Shown in pieces: positions 28,515 through 37,971 of a DNA stretch of 64,000 bases. The DNA lies in assembly GCF_030555055.1 (NCBI RefSeq), contig NZ_JAMOAO010000001.1, positions 1,612,001-1,676,000 on the forward strand. Reading direction: 5' to 3'. Source of the DNA: Nocardiopsis sp. YSL2 (GTDB lineage Bacteria; Actinomycetota; Actinomycetes; Streptosporangiales; Streptosporangiaceae). Under the pieces are notes generated by a model. It was not told the origin of the DNA, made no database searches, and was given only the letters and a program-made list of their open reading frames with translations. Each line of letters starts with the position of its first letter. Within the stretch, counting starts at the first letter, position 1. The translations under genes were made by a program, and so were the position numbers.

Positions 28515-29780
28515 ATGGCTGACCGAAGGAGCGACCCCGGCTCGACCGGTGAACACAACAAGGCGGGAGTGTTCCGACGAGGCGGCACACCCGGTCGGCC
28601 CGACCAGTTCGAGAAGCTCTACCGTTCGCGCGAGTCCGAGCAGGCGTCGTCCGGCGGACCGCGTCGGCTGCCCAAGGCCGGCGGCGTCCCGCCGGTGCGC
28701 CGGACCCCGCCCAAGCGCACGACCCACTCGGCCGGGCGCGAGTACGACGGGCGGGGGATCGCGCGCCGCGCGAAGGAGAAGCGGCGCAAGCGCGTCTCCA
28801 CCGTCGTGACGAGCACGCTGGTGGTCCTGCTGGTGGTCCTCATCGGCGTGCCGACCGCGTTCTACCTGTGGGCCAACTCACGCCTGCAGCACGTGGAGGC
28901 GCTCCTGGACTACGACGAGCGCCCGGACCGCCAGGACGGCACGACCTACCTCATCGTGGGGTCGGACAGCCGCGAGGGCCTGGACGACGACCAGGTCCGC
29001 GACTTGGCCACCGGCCGGGCCGAGGGGCGGCGCACCGACTCGATCATGCTGCTGTACATCCCGGACGACGGCGACCCGACGATCATCAGCGTGCCGCGCG
29101 ACTCGTACGTGCCGCTGGCCATCCCGGGTTTCGCGGACAACAAGATCAACGCCTCGTTCGCCGACGCCGTGTGCGGGACCGATGAGGAGGGCGAGGAGAT
29201 CTGCGGCGGGCCCGCCCCACTGGTGGAGACCTTCGAGCGCGCCTCGGGTGTGCGCGTCGACCACTACGTCGAGATCGGCATGGGCGGATTCGTCTCCCTG
29301 GTCGACGCCGTCGGTGGCGTGGAGCTGTGCCCCGAGGAGCCGATGGTGGACCCGAAGGCGGGCCTGGACATCGAGGCGGGCTGCCAGGAGATGGACGGCG
29401 GCACGGCACTGGGCTACGTGCGCACCCGTGCCACCCCGCGCGCCGACCTGGACCGCATCCAGCGCCAGCGCGAGTTCTTCTCCGCACTCGTGCAGAAGGC
29501 CAGCGACCCGGCGACCCTGTTCAACCCGGTCCGCGCCATTCCGCTCGTCACCGCGGGCACCGACACGTTCATGGTGGACGAGGGCGACCGCCTCCGCCAC
29601 CTGGCCACGATGATGCTGGCCCTGCGCGGCGGTACGCAGACCACGTCGGTCCCGGTGGGCAGCACCCCGACCCTCGACGGCGTCGGCTCCGTCGTGCTCT
29701 GGGACGAGGCACGCTCGGAGGAGTTGTTCAACGCCATCCGCGAGGGCGAACCCATCCCCGAGAGCGCCATGGCGGACTGA
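28515..29780 (+). CDS. LytR-CpsA-Psr (LCP) family cell-wall glycopolymer ligase
   Basis: A 421-residue membrane-anchored protein: a cytoplasmic Arg/Lys-rich N-terminus of about 95 residues, a transmembrane helix (VVTSTLVVLLVVLIGVPTAFYLW), and an extracellular LCP domain with IVGSDSRE, TDSIMLLYIPDDG, SVPRDSYVPLAIPG, NKINASFADA and TRATPRADLDRIQRQREF, the conserved Asp/Arg residues that bind the polyprenyl-pyrophosphate. LCP enzymes transfer teichoic acids, capsule or arabinogalactan to peptidoglycan. It could attach the polysaccharide made by the cluster at 38-54 kb, but the two are 8 kb apart. ATG 28515. Element B starts directly downstream. Confidence 0.92.
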   Translation: MADRRSDPGSTGEHNKAGVFRRGGTPGRPDQFEKLYRSRESEQASSGGPRRLPKAGGVPPVRRTPPKRTTHSAGREYDGRGIARRAKEKRRKRVSTVVTSTLVVLLVVLIGVPTAFYLWANSRLQHVEALLDYDERPDRQDGTTYLIVGSDSREGLDDDQVRDLATGRAEGRRTDSIMLLYIPDDGDPTIISVPRDSYVPLAIPGFADNKINASFADAVCGTDEEGEEICGGPAPLVETFERASGVRVDHYVEIGMGGFVSLVDAVGGVELCPEEPMVDPKAGLDIEAGCQEMDGGTALGYVRTRATPRADLDRIQRQREFFSALVQKASDPATLFNPVRAIPLVTAGTDTFMVDEGDRLRHLATMMLALRGGTQTTSVPVGSTPTLDGVGSVVLWDEARSEELFNAIREGEPIPESAMAD

Positions 29781-29790
29781 CAGTTGTGTC

Positions 29791-30524
29791 TTTTGGGGGC
29801 CTTCGCTGTGTTTTTTTTGGGGCCTCCGCTCTGTGTTTTCTTGGGGCCTCCGCTCGTTCCTCGCTTCGGCCCGTGCTCGGGGCGCGCCAGTGTTCTTCGT
29901 CGTCGACTTGCCTGGCTCGCAGGCTCGCTGGCGGCCCCGTCTCCTCCTGCAGAACACTGGCGCGCCCCGAGCCAACCCCCTGGGGTCGAGGCGGATTGAG
30001 CGGCCTTCCTTTCACCCCCTGGGGTTCACGCAGGGCTGTGTGTGCACCTTCAACCCCCTGTGGGTGCAGGTGGTGGCGCGCCCCGAGCCAACCCCCTGGG
30101 GTCGAGGCGGATTGAGCGGCCTTCCTTTCACCCCCTGGGGTTCACGCAGGGCTGTGTGTGCACCTTCAACCCCCTGTGGGTGCAGGTGGTGGCGCGCCCC
30201 GAGCCACCCCCCCAGTGGTCCCGCACGCAGGACACCCCACGAGGGGACCATCATGGCCACGCACCCGCCCCTGGGCCGACCTCAACCCCAGGGGGTCGGG
30301 CGTACACACATCGGCCTGCGCCAACCCCAGGGGGGGTAGACGCCAGCGGTTGCGCCCACGGCCACCCCAGGGGGTTGATCCGGGCCAAAGCGAGGAACGA
30401 GCGGAGGCCCAAAGCAAGTAGGGAGTGAGGGGCGCACCGGGGCCTGCAGGAGGAGTCTCTGCCGCCAGCGAGCTTGCGAGCCAGGCAGTAGCGACGACGA
30501 AGGACCCGGTGTGAAGCGCCCCGA
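29791..30524. repeat. Composite palindromic repeat element B
   Basis: The second copy of the intergenic repeat family, immediately after the LCP gene. It opens with three degenerate copies of TTGGGGCCTCCGCT. It then has a left module (29875-29972), in which the core is bounded by a perfect 21-bp inverted repeat, a 116-bp tandem repeat, several AACCCCAGGGGG/CCCCCTGGGGTT palindromes, and the inverted right module at 30424-30524. The module core (CCTGCAGGAGGAG ... GCGACGACGA) is shared with A, C and D. No gene is credible here. Confidence 0.85.
29959..30206. repeat. Perfect 116-bp tandem repeat inside element B
   Basis: Copies at 29959-30074 and 30075-30190 are identical by direct reading, and a third starts at 30191 and matches for 16 bases. 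Each unit begins GGCGCGCCCCGAGCCA and contains two CCCCCTGGGGT palindromes. Identity implies recent duplication or gene conversion. Confidence 0.9.
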
Positions 30525-30528
30525 ATGC

Positions 30529-30561
30529 GAAGGGCCCGCCACCGATGGTGACGGGCCCTTC
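30529..30561 (+). terminator. Hairpin terminator at the right edge of element B
   Basis: GAAGGGCCCG and CGGGCCCTTC form a perfect 10-bp stem with a 13-base loop, followed by TTCGT. It is suited to ending rightward transcription from the LCP gene through element B. Confidence 0.6.
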
Positions 30562-30904
30562 TTCGTGACGTTCCGTACTGTGCGCGCCTACCCCCCAGCG
30601 GGCGCACGGCCGGTACGTCGGTCCTCTGTGGCCGAGGGGCTCGCACCCGCTCTGGCCTGCCGGTTCTCACCGGCGTGTCTCCACCATAGGTCAAAGTTCG
30701 CGAAAGGTGCGAATCCTGCCCACGTGTCTTACGTCGCACCCGGACGGGGTCTCCCTCACCCGGGGTGCCCATACTCCCACCCACAGAGACCGGTTGTCCG
30801 ACGAACACGGTAAACACCCTGAGAAAGTTCTGCGACGCCCCGTGTCCGAAGACCCCAAACGACGCTTTCCGCCGCAATCCCGTTCCCGGCCCGTGGCACG
30901 ACGA
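30562..30904. other. Intergenic stretch with no recognised feature
   Basis: About 340 bases between the element B terminator and the icd terminator. No coding frame with plausible codon use, tRNA or repeat was recognised. It is slightly AT-richer than the surroundings in its second half. Confidence 0.5.
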
Positions 30905-30937
30905 CGCCCGGGCGCCCCTCTCAGGGGCGCCCGGGCG
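30905..30937 (-). terminator. Terminator of icd
   Basis: A perfect 15-bp stem (CGCCCGGGCGCCCCT and complement) with a 3-base loop lies 50 bases beyond the icd stop. Confidence 0.8.
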
Positions 30938-30986
30938 TGGTGAAGGTCACCCGGCCCGCCGGCTCAGGACGGACCGCGCGGCGCGC

Positions 30987-32204
30987 CTAGGCCAGGCGCT
31001 TGCTCAGGTTCTCGTCCAGCGCGGCGAGGAACTGCTCGGTGGTCAGCCACTCCTGGTCCTTGCCGATCAGCAGGGCGAGGTCCTTGGTCATCTGGCCGCC
31101 CTCGACGGTCTTGACGACGACGTCCTCGAGGGTGTTGGCGAACTCGACGACCTTCGGGGTGTTGTCCAGCTTGCCCCGGTGGTCGAGACCGCGGGTCCAC
31201 GCGAAGATGGAGGCGATCGGGTTGGTCGAGGTCGGCTTGCCCTGCTGGTGCTGGCGGTAGTGACGCGTCACCGTGCCGTGCGCGGCCTCGGCCTCGACCG
31301 TGCGGCCGTCGGCGGTGCGCAGCACCGAGGTCATCAGGCCGAGCGAGCCGTAGCCCTGCGCGACGGTGTCGGACTGCACGTCACCGTCGTAGTTCTTGCA
31401 GGCCCAGACGTAGCCGCCCTCCCACTTGAGCGCCGCGGCGACCATGTCGTCGATCAGGCGGTGCTCGTAGGTCAGTCCGGCGGCGTCGAACTTCTCCTTG
31501 AACTCGGTGTCGAAGATCTCCTGGAATACGTCCTTGAACATGCCGTCGTAGGCCTTGAGGATCGTGTTCTTGGTGGACATGTACACCGGGTAGTTGCGGT
31601 CCAGGCCGTAGTTCAGGCTGGCGCGCGCGAAGTCCTCGATGGACTTGCGGTAGTTGTACATGCCCATCGCGACACCGCCCCCCTCGGGGAAGTTCGCGAC
31701 CTCGAACTCGACCGGCTCGCTGCCGTCGGCCGGGGTGTAGGTCATGGTGACCGTTCCGGGGCCGGGGACCTTGAAGTCGGTGGCCTTGTACTGGTCACCG
31801 TGGGCGTGGCGGCCGATGATGACGGGCTTGGTCCAGCCGGGGACCAGGCGCGGCACGTTCTCGCAGATGATCGGCTCGCGGAAGACGACGCCGCCGAGGA
31901 TGTTGCGGATGGTGCCGTTGGGCGACCGCCACATCTTCTTGAGGCCGAACTCCTCGACCCGGGCCTCGTCGGGCGTGATGGTGGCGCACTTGACGCCGAC
32001 GCCGTGTTCCTTGATGGCGTTGGCGGCATCGACGGTGATCTGGTCGTCGGTGCGGTCGCGCTCCTCGATACCGAGGTCGTAGTACTTCAGGTCGATGTCG
32101 AGGTACGGGAGGATCAGCCGGTCCTTGATGAAGGACCAGATGATCCGGGTCATCTCGTCGCCGTCCAGCTCGACTACGGGGTTTTCGACCTTGATCTTGG
32201 CCAT
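30987..32204 (-). CDS. icd: NADP-dependent isocitrate dehydrogenase, homodimeric type II
   Basis: A 405-residue isocitrate dehydrogenase of the eukaryote-like homodimeric subfamily (human IDH1-like), not the E. coli type. The start [20 protein letters not shown] is typical. The substrate-phosphate loop [53 protein letters not shown] (split metal/substrate aspartates) and [16 protein letters not shown] (NADP site) are complete. It makes 2-oxoglutarate and NADPH in the TCA cycle. ATG 32204. It is monocistronic, with its own terminator. Confidence 0.96.
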   Translation of the reverse strand: MAKIKVENPVVELDGDEMTRIIWSFIKDRLILPYLDIDLKYYDLGIEERDRTDDQITVDAANAIKEHGVGVKCATITPDEARVEEFGLKKMWRSPNGTIRNILGGVVFREPIICENVPRLVPGWTKPVIIGRHAHGDQYKATDFKVPGPGTVTMTYTPADGSEPVEFEVANFPEGGGVAMGMYNYRKSIEDFARASLNYGLDRNYPVYMSTKNTILKAYDGMFKDVFQEIFDTEFKEKFDAAGLTYEHRLIDDMVAAALKWEGGYVWACKNYDGDVQSDTVAQGYGSLGLMTSVLRTADGRTVEAEAAHGTVTRHYRQHQQGKPTSTNPIASIFAWTRGLDHRGKLDNTPKVVEFANTLEDVVVKTVEGGQMTKDLALLIGKDQEWLTTEQFLAALDENLSKRLA

Positions 32205-32382
32205 GGCTGTGTGGCTGTCCCTTCAGTCTGCGCCACCACCTCGTACGACGGGCCGGTCCCGGTTCGTGGCCGTTCCCAGGTCCGCGCGCGGCGTTGTCCC
32301 ACGCCCGCCCGGCGTCCGTGCTGACCGGGGAGGCGGTGGCGTGTCGGTGTCGCGGTATCTCGACGTCAAGCTTATTCGACGC

Positions 32383-32724
32383 CTACGCGGACAGTTGCGG
32401 CGCCACCCATGCGAGGACGATCAGGAGCACCGCCATGCCGACGAGGGTGGTCAGGTCGATCCAGCGCCGGCGCACGGCGAGCATGCCGATCCAGTCCTTG
32501 GGCAGGAACAACCGGAACGCGGCGGCCAGCAGCAAAGCGCACGCGATGATCGCCGGGCCGCGTTTGAAGTAGGCCGCGGCCACGACCACGATGCCCGCGC
32601 CCAGCGCCGACATGACGAGGAAGTACGGAACCTGGGCGAGCCAGTCGGGTACCTCGGGACGCTTCTTTCGGGTCTCGTCAGGTGTCTCCGCGTCCGCCAA
32701 CTCCGCCAACCCCGCTTCGTTCAC
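32383..32724 (-). CDS. DUF3017 small membrane protein
   Basis: A 113-residue protein with three predicted transmembrane helices (VPYFLVMSALGAGIVVVAA, PAIIACALLLAAAFRLF and LTTLVGMAVLLIVLAWVA) and the family phrase GMLAVRRRWIDL. DUF3017 genes commonly lie beside folD/purH in actinobacteria, as here, but an FHA gene is interposed. The start is uncertain: GTG 32724 gives the usual family length, while in-frame GTGs at 32796 and 32871 would add Pro/Gly-rich residues. A TACAAT box within the long version argues for a downstream start. Confidence 0.75.
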   Translation of the reverse strand: MNEAGLAELADAETPDETRKKRPEVPDWLAQVPYFLVMSALGAGIVVVAAAYFKRGPAIIACALLLAAAFRLFLPKDWIGMLAVRRRWIDLTTLVGMAVLLIVLAWVAPQLSA

Positions 32725-33157
32725 CGTGTCCCGATCCGTTCGGATTCCGACCTGCCCGCGTGCCCCTCCCCGGTACCGCGGACGGGACCCCGGCACGGAC
32801 GCGGTGGAACCGGGCGCCGACGCGGGAGAGACTCCACCATTGTAGGGACGAGTGTCACCACGCCCCTGCACTCACGGAATCGGACTCGCCGCCCCAGGCA
32901 CACCGGGCGTCCGATACCCCCTTCCGATTCCGCCACAGAGCCGTATTCCCCGGCCTTGTCCGCCTAACTCCGGAGTAAGCGCGTAGAACCCGTACCAGCC
33001 GGGTAACCAAGCTTGGGATGAGTGCACCGGTGAGCGAGGACCACCCCCTATGAAGCCCACTCAACGCGCAGACCGCCCCTCCATCCCCCGACAGCCACCC
33101 ATCTCCCCCCGCCGCCGCCCGCACCGGACACGCCAGCCCTATCCGGGAGGAGTCACC
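32725..33157. other. Divergent intergenic region between DUF3017 and FHA genes
   Basis: About 430 bases. It contains a TACAAT -10-like box on the minus strand near 32840 and possible N-terminal extensions of both flanking genes. No additional gene was recognised. Confidence 0.4.
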
Positions 33158-33763
33158 GTGGACGGGCCCTATCTCCGGGTGGAAGACACCGGGGACATCC
33201 ACGCGCTCGCCGCCGAGGTCACCACCGTGGGCCGGGGCGAGGGCGCCGACATCCGGCTCAGCGATCCGAGCGTCTCCCAGCTGCATGCCGAACTCGTCCG
33301 GCGCGGCCCCTACGTCTACGTCGTCGACCTGGGGCTGTCGCGCAACGGCACCCGCGTCAACGGGCGCCCCATCGCCCGCCGCGTCCTGGAGGAGGGCGAC
33401 GTGGTGAGCTTCGGCACCGCGCGCTGCCGCACCGGCGGGCTCCCCCGGGAGCAGATCAGCCCCGACGTCGAGCTGCGCCGCGGGGCGGCGCCCGAGCTCA
33501 CCCGTCGCGAACTCGACGTGCTCACGGCCCTGTGCCGCCCGGCGCTGTCGGAGGAGGCGTTCGTCGCGCCCGCCACCGCCAAGGACATCGCCGAGGCGCT
33601 GGTGGTCACCGAGGCGGCGGTCAAGCAGCACCTGCTGCGCCTCTACCAGAAGTTCCGTATCCCCGAGGGGCAGAACCGTCGCACCCGCCTGGCCAACGAG
33701 GTCGTGGCCCTGGGGCTGGTGCGCCCGATGCCGGTCAGCGGATCCGCGCGCCGGGCCAGCTGA
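33158..33763 (+). CDS. FHA-domain protein with C-terminal winged-helix/LuxR-like HTH
   Basis: A 201-residue protein. The N-terminal forkhead-associated domain (about residues 1-95) has the phosphothreonine-binding residues in TVGRGEGADIRLSDPSVSQLHAEL and NGTRVNG. The C-terminal part (about 110-195) has LTRRELDVLTALCRPA and AKDIAEALVVTEAAVKQHLLRLYQKF, a GerE-like HTH pattern with a longer loop. It may link Ser/Thr kinase signalling to transcription. The GTG at 33158 follows GGGAGGAG; an ATG at 33050 is in frame but the added 36 residues are Pro/Arg-rich and non-conserved. It is inserted between DUF3017 and folD on the opposite strand. Confidence 0.8.
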   Translation: MDGPYLRVEDTGDIHALAAEVTTVGRGEGADIRLSDPSVSQLHAELVRRGPYVYVVDLGLSRNGTRVNGRPIARRVLEEGDVVSFGTARCRTGGLPREQISPDVELRRGAAPELTRRELDVLTALCRPALSEEAFVAPATAKDIAEALVVTEAAVKQHLLRLYQKFRIPEGQNRRTRLANEVVALGLVRPMPVSGSARRAS

Positions 33764-33813
33764 CCGGGGTCGGACCACCGCGTGGGGCCGGTCCGCGCCT
33801 TCGGCCCCGATAC

Positions 33814-33850
33814 GGCGGGGGCGGAGGCGCGTCGCACCTCCGCCCCCGCC
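33814..33850. terminator. Hairpin terminator between FHA gene and folD
   Basis: GGCGGGGGCGGAGG and CCTCCGCCCCCGCC form a perfect 14-bp stem with a 9-base loop between two converging genes. Confidence 0.75.
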
Positions 33851-33867
33851 CGACGCGCGGTCGGCGG

Positions 33868-34719
33868 TCAGCCCGCCTGGCGCTCGGCGGCCTCGACCAC
33901 GTTGACGAGCAGCATGGCCCGGGTCATCGGGCCCACACCGCCGGGGTTGGGCGACATGAACCCGGCGACCTCGGGAACGTCCAGGGCGACGTCGCCCACC
34001 AGACCGTCGTCGGTGCGCGAGACGCCGACGTCCAGGACGGCCGCGCCGGGCTTGACCATGTCCTTGGTGATGAGGCCCGGTACGCCGGCGCCCGCGACGA
34101 TGATGTCCGCGTCACGGGTGTGGGCGGCCAGGTCACGGGTGCCCGTGTGGCAGAGGGTCACCGTGGCGTTCTCCGACCGGCGGGTCAACAGCAGGCCGAG
34201 GGGCCGGCCCACGGTGACCCCGCGGCCGACCACGACCACCTCGGCGCCCCGGAGGGGCACGTCGTAGCGTCCGAGCAGCTCCACGATGCCGCGCGGGGTG
34301 CACGGCAGCGGCGCCTCCTGCATCAGCACCAGCTTGCCGAGGTTGGAGGGCTGGAGGCCGTCGGCGTCCTTGACCGGGTCGATCAGGCCCAGCACCCGGT
34401 TCTCGTCCAGGCCCCGGGGCAGGGGAAGCTGCACGATGTACCCCGTGCACGCGGGGTCCTCGTTCAGCTCGTGGACGGCCCGCTCCACGTCCTCCTGCGT
34501 GGCGTCCGCCGGCAGGTCGCGGCGGATGCTGGCGATGCCCACCTGTGCGCAGTCGCGGTGCTTGCCGCGCACGTAGGAGTGACTGCCCGGGTCGTCGCCG
34601 ACCAGGACGGTGCCCAGCCCCGGGGTGATCCCCCGGTCCTTGAGCTTGGCCACCCGCTCGGCGAGCTCACCGCGGATGGTCTTCGCGACGGCCTTGCCGT
34701 CCAGAACGGTCGCGCTCAT
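33868..34719 (-). CDS. folD: Bifunctional methylenetetrahydrofolate dehydrogenase/cyclohydrolase
   Basis: A 283-residue FolD that interconverts 5,10-methylene-THF and 10-formyl-THF with NADP, supplying formyl groups for purine synthesis. The catalytic YxxxK is in [17 protein letters not shown], and [23 protein letters not shown] and the dinucleotide-site [16 protein letters not shown] are present. It is the last gene of purN-purH-folD, 16 bases after the purH stop, and its product supplies the cofactor used by both upstream enzymes. ATG 34719. Confidence 0.95.
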   Translation of the reverse strand: MSATVLDGKAVAKTIRGELAERVAKLKDRGITPGLGTVLVGDDPGSHSYVRGKHRDCAQVGIASIRRDLPADATQEDVERAVHELNEDPACTGYIVQLPLPRGLDENRVLGLIDPVKDADGLQPSNLGKLVLMQEAPLPCTPRGIVELLGRYDVPLRGAEVVVVGRGVTVGRPLGLLLTRRSENATVTLCHTGTRDLAAHTRDADIIVAGAGVPGLITKDMVKPGAAVLDVGVSRTDDGLVGDVALDVPEVAGFMSPNPGGVGPMTRAMLLVNVVEAAERQAG

Positions 34720-34735
34720 AGGTCTGCCCCTCGTT

Positions 34736-36304
34736 CTAGTGGAAGAAGTGGCGGGTACCGGTCAGGTACATGGTCACCCCGGCGGCCTTGGCCGCGGCGA
34801 TGACCTCCGCGTCGCGCACGGAGCCGCCCGGCTGGACGACGGCGCTCACACCGGCCTCGGTCAGGATCTCCAGCCCGTCGGGGAACGGGAAGAAGGCGTC
34901 GCTGGCGGCCACGGAGCCGGACACGCGGTCACCGGCGCGGGTGACCGCCAGGCGGGCCGAGTCCACCCGGTTGACCTGGCCCATGCCCACGCCGACGGTC
35001 GCGCGGCCGGCGGCCAGCAGGATGGCGTTGGACTTGACGGCGCGTACGGCCTTCCACGCGAAGGCGAGGTCGGCGAGGGTGTCCTCGTCGGCCGGGGTTC
35101 CGGTGGCCAGGGTCCACGTCGCGGGGTCGTCGCCCTCGGCGTCGATCGCGTCCCGGGACTGGACGAGCAGGCCGCCGCTGATCTGGCGGTTCTCCACGCC
35201 CGTGCCGAATCCGGTGTTCTCCGCGACCAGCAGCCGGATGTTCTTCTTGCGGGTGAGCGTCTCCACCGCGGCCGGTTCGAAGCCCGGCGCGACGACGACC
35301 TCGGTGAAGATCTCCGCGATCTGCCCGGCCAGCTCGGCGCCGACGGTGCGGTTGGTGGCGATGACGCCGCCGAACGCCGAGACCGGGTCGCAGGCGTGGG
35401 CCTTGCGGTGGGCCTCGGCGTTGTCCGCGCCGACCGCGATGCCGCAGGGGTTGGCGTGCTTGATGATGGCCACGCACGGCTCGTCGAAGTCGTGGGCGGC
35501 GCGCAGGGCGGCGTCGGCGTCCACGTAGTTGTTGTAGGACATGGCCTTGCCGTGCAGCTGCTCGGCCCCGGCCAGCCCCGACGCGGGGGCGCCCGCGACC
35601 GTGTACAGCGCGGCCTTCTGGTGCGGGTTCTCGCCGTAGCGCAGGACGCTCTCGCGCTCGTAGCCGATGCCGAGGTAGCCCGGCCAGCCCGAGTCCGCGG
35701 CCTCCCCGTCGGGGGCGTAGGACCCGGCGAACCAGGAGGCGACCGCCGCGTCGTAGGTCGCGGTGTGCTGGAAGGCCAGCCCGGCCAGGCTCTTGCGCTG
35801 CTCCAGGGTGAAGCCGCCGTCGCGGACCGCCTGGAGGGTGGCGCCGTAGCTCGCCGGGTCGACCACGATCGCGACGCTGCCGTGGTTCTTGGCGGAGGCG
35901 CGCACCATCGCGGGACCGCCGATGTCGATCTTCTCGATGCAGTCGGCCTCGGAGGCTCCCGAGGCGACCGTGTCCTGGAAGGGGTAGAGGTTGACCACGA
36001 CCAGGTCGAAGGGGGCGATACCCAGCTCCTCGATCTTGGCGACGTGGTCGGGCTTGCCGCGGTCGGCGAGGAGTCCGGCGTGCACGTGGGGGTGCAGGGT
36101 CTTGACCCGGCCCTCCATGATCTCGGGGAAGCCGGTGACGTCCTCGACGTTGGTGACGGGGACGTCGGCGTCGCGCAGCTTCGCGGCGGTGGAGCCGGTG
36201 GAGACGATCTCCACGCCGGCCTCGGCGAGGCCGGTGCCCAGCTCCTCCAGGCCGGTCTTGTCGTACACGCTGATCAACGCACGCCTGATGGCCTGCTGGG
36301 TCAC
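34736..36304 (-). CDS. purH: Bifunctional AICAR formyltransferase/IMP cyclohydrolase
   Basis: A 522-residue enzyme for the last two steps of IMP synthesis. The N-terminal MGS-like cyclohydrolase domain ([43 protein letters not shown]) is followed by the AICAR transformylase domain, with [37 protein letters not shown] and [12 protein letters not shown]. The GTG start overlaps the purN stop by 4 bases. Complete and normal in length. Confidence 0.96.
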   Translation of the reverse strand: MTQQAIRRALISVYDKTGLEELGTGLAEAGVEIVSTGSTAAKLRDADVPVTNVEDVTGFPEIMEGRVKTLHPHVHAGLLADRGKPDHVAKIEELGIAPFDLVVVNLYPFQDTVASGASEADCIEKIDIGGPAMVRASAKNHGSVAIVVDPASYGATLQAVRDGGFTLEQRKSLAGLAFQHTATYDAAVASWFAGSYAPDGEAADSGWPGYLGIGYERESVLRYGENPHQKAALYTVAGAPASGLAGAEQLHGKAMSYNNYVDADAALRAAHDFDEPCVAIIKHANPCGIAVGADNAEAHRKAHACDPVSAFGGVIATNRTVGAELAGQIAEIFTEVVVAPGFEPAAVETLTRKKNIRLLVAENTGFGTGVENRQISGGLLVQSRDAIDAEGDDPATWTLATGTPADEDTLADLAFAWKAVRAVKSNAILLAAGRATVGVGMGQVNRVDSARLAVTRAGDRVSGSVAASDAFFPFPDGLEILTEAGVSAVVQPGGSVRDAEVIAAAKAAGVTMYLTGTRHFFH

Positions 36305-36963
36305 CGGTTCTCCTTCGTGTCGGTCGCGTCGCTGACGCTGTGCTCTGTGCGGCCGGGCGCGGTCCGACCGAACCGCACGTGCCTGCCGTCGATGGTCCAG
36401 CCCTCGCGGGCGAGCCTGCCGACCGTGTCGACCAGCATCTCGCGCTCCACGGCCTTGATGCGCTCGTGGAGGCTGGACTCGTCGTCATCGTCCTCGACGG
36501 GCACGGCGACCTGGTCGATGATCGGACCGGAGTCGACGCCCTCGTCGAGGAAGTGGATGGTGGTGCCGGTCACCCGGACACCGTGGGCGAGCGCGTCACG
36601 GACGGCGTGCGCGCCGGGGAAGGAGGGCAGCAGCGCGGGGTGGATGTTGACCGCCGGGTGGCTGCCGACGACGTCGGGGCCGAGGATGCGCATGAATCCG
36701 GCGGAGACCACCAGGTCGGGCTCGAACGCGTCGATCCGCTCGGCCATCGCCTCGTTCCACTTGCCGCGGTCGGGGTGGTCGCGGAAGTTGACGACGAACG
36801 TGGGCACGCCGGCCGCTCTGGCCAGTTCGATCCCACGGGTTCCCTCACGGTCGGATCCCACGGCCGCGACCCGCACGCCGTAGGCGGGGTCCTGGGCCGC
36901 TTCCAGCAGGGCGGCCATGTTGCTGCCCGTGCCCGATATGAGGATGACCACTCGCGCGGACAA
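36301..36963 (-). CDS. purN: Phosphoribosylglycinamide formyltransferase
   Basis: A 220-residue GAR transformylase, folate-dependent. The start of the Rossmann-like domain ([19 protein letters not shown]), the formyl-folate site [10 protein letters not shown], catalytic [15 protein letters not shown] with the N-H pair, and [18 protein letters not shown] are all present. The start is inferred as TTG 36963, because GGAG lies 6 bases before it and the conserved sequence begins at once; the frame stays open further upstream through non-conserved sequence. First gene of purN-purH-folD. Confidence 0.9.
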   Translation of the reverse strand: MSARVVILISGTGSNMAALLEAAQDPAYGVRVAAVGSDREGTRGIELARAAGVPTFVVNFRDHPDRGKWNEAMAERIDAFEPDLVVSAGFMRILGPDVVGSHPAVNIHPALLPSFPGAHAVRDALAHGVRVTGTTIHFLDEGVDSGPIIDQVAVPVEDDDDESSLHERIKAVEREMLVDTVGRLAREGWTIDGRHVRFGRTAPGRTEHSVSDATDTKENR

Positions 36964-37358
36964 ATGCTTCTCCCAGGTGTCGTAGAGAACGGTGCGGGAG
37001 AGACCTCCCGCGTCCGGGGGCGCCGGGGGACGGCGCAGCATCCGGAGGAACAGGGACACCCGGCACGGAGCCCGGACCTGAGCCGGACCGCACCGCGGAC
37101 GTCGTTCGGGGTGGCCCGCCTCCCCCGCGAAGCCGCCCCTGTGGGCGCTGTCGGGCGTCGGGCGGGCCGACCGGGCCCGTCCGCGTCCCAACCCTATCGG
37201 GCCCGGTAGCGTCTACCCCACGGGGACCACACGTTTCGGGAACCCCGCCGCGAACCGACCGGAGACCCGGGCCCCTTCGGGGTCCCGGTACCGGATACGC
37301 TCCCGCGCAGGCGGAAGCGGACCATGACGCCCTGGGGGCGTCCCTAAGGAGTGAACCT
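36964..37358. other. Divergent intergenic region between purN and DUF4190 gene
   Basis: About 395 GC-rich bases that must hold the promoters of the pur operon and of the plus-strand gene. Short stems such as GGGCCCCTTCGGGGTCCC near 37270 are visible. No gene or riboswitch was recognised. Confidence 0.4.
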
Positions 37359-37751
37359 GTGACCGACAACAGCCCTGAGCCCCGGACGGACGGGCAGCCT
37401 CCCCGGATGGAACGCGGCGGCCTGTGGGGGCTGTTCTTCGGGATGGCCGGGCTGCTGCTCCCGCCCTACGGGGCGGTCCTGTCGGTGTTCGGCGTGGTCC
37501 AGGGCTTCCGGGCGCGACGGGCCGCGCGGGCCAACGGCACGACCGCTCCGGGAGCGATCCTGAGCGTGGCCTTCGGCCTGGCGGGCCTGGTGCTCTCGGG
37601 GACGATGGCCGCCGTGGCGATCGCCTACCAGGACGAGGTCGCCGACTACCGCTCCTGCTCGGCACTGGCCCACACGGTCGCCACGCAGGCCGAGTGCGAC
37701 GAGGCCTGGGAGGAGTCGACGGGCCTGCCGCCCACCGCCGTCGGCTGGTGA
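37359..37751 (+). CDS. DUF4190-type small membrane protein
   Basis: A 130-residue protein with a Pro-rich N-terminus and two transmembrane helices (LWGLFFGMAGLLLPPYGAVLSVFGVVQG and APGAILSVAFGLAGLVLSGTMAAVAIAY) joined by a basic loop (FRARRAARANGT), the DUF4190 pattern. The short extracytoplasmic C-terminus holds two cysteines (RSCSALAHTVATQAEC) that could form a disulfide. The GTG start follows AAGGAG. Function is unknown. Confidence 0.78.
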   Translation: MTDNSPEPRTDGQPPRMERGGLWGLFFGMAGLLLPPYGAVLSVFGVVQGFRARRAARANGTTAPGAILSVAFGLAGLVLSGTMAAVAIAYQDEVADYRSCSALAHTVATQAECDEAWEESTGLPPTAVGW

Positions 37752-37778
37752 GGCGGGCCCACACCACACGGCCTCCGA

Positions 37779-37806
37779 GGGGCGGCGGGAGTTCTCCCGC
37801 CGCCCC
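37779..37806 (+). terminator. Hairpin terminator after DUF4190 gene
   Basis: GGGGCGGCGGGAG-TT-CTCCCGCCGCCCC, a perfect 13-bp stem, is followed by TTCT, 27 bases after the stop codon. Confidence 0.75.
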
Positions 37807-37912
37807 TTCTCGTGCCGTACGCCTGACGGCTCCGCCCGTGGAAGCCGATTCCGGTCATTCCTCCTAGTGGAAACGGCTGTTTCCCAAAGCGTCAGGCACC
37901 CCCAAAGGGACT

Positions 37913-37944
37913 ACACTTAGTATGCAATCGTTCACTAAAAGTGT
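37913..37944. promoter_or_regulatory. Inverted repeat in the promoter region of the exopolysaccharide operon
   Basis: ACACTTAGT (37913-37921) and ACTAAAAGTGT (37934-37944) form an imperfect inverted repeat in an AT-rich island 28 bases before the Wzz-like gene. TACACT inside the left half resembles a -10 box. An operator or regulated promoter for the polysaccharide genes is plausible. Confidence 0.4.
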
Positions 37945-37971
37945 TGCCTATGCGCGTGCGGAGAGGACCCG

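Noticed and set aside
29791..30524. Element B as a CRISPR array
   Set aside because: There are only two 116-bp tandem units, with no short repeat-spacer alternation and no cas genes.
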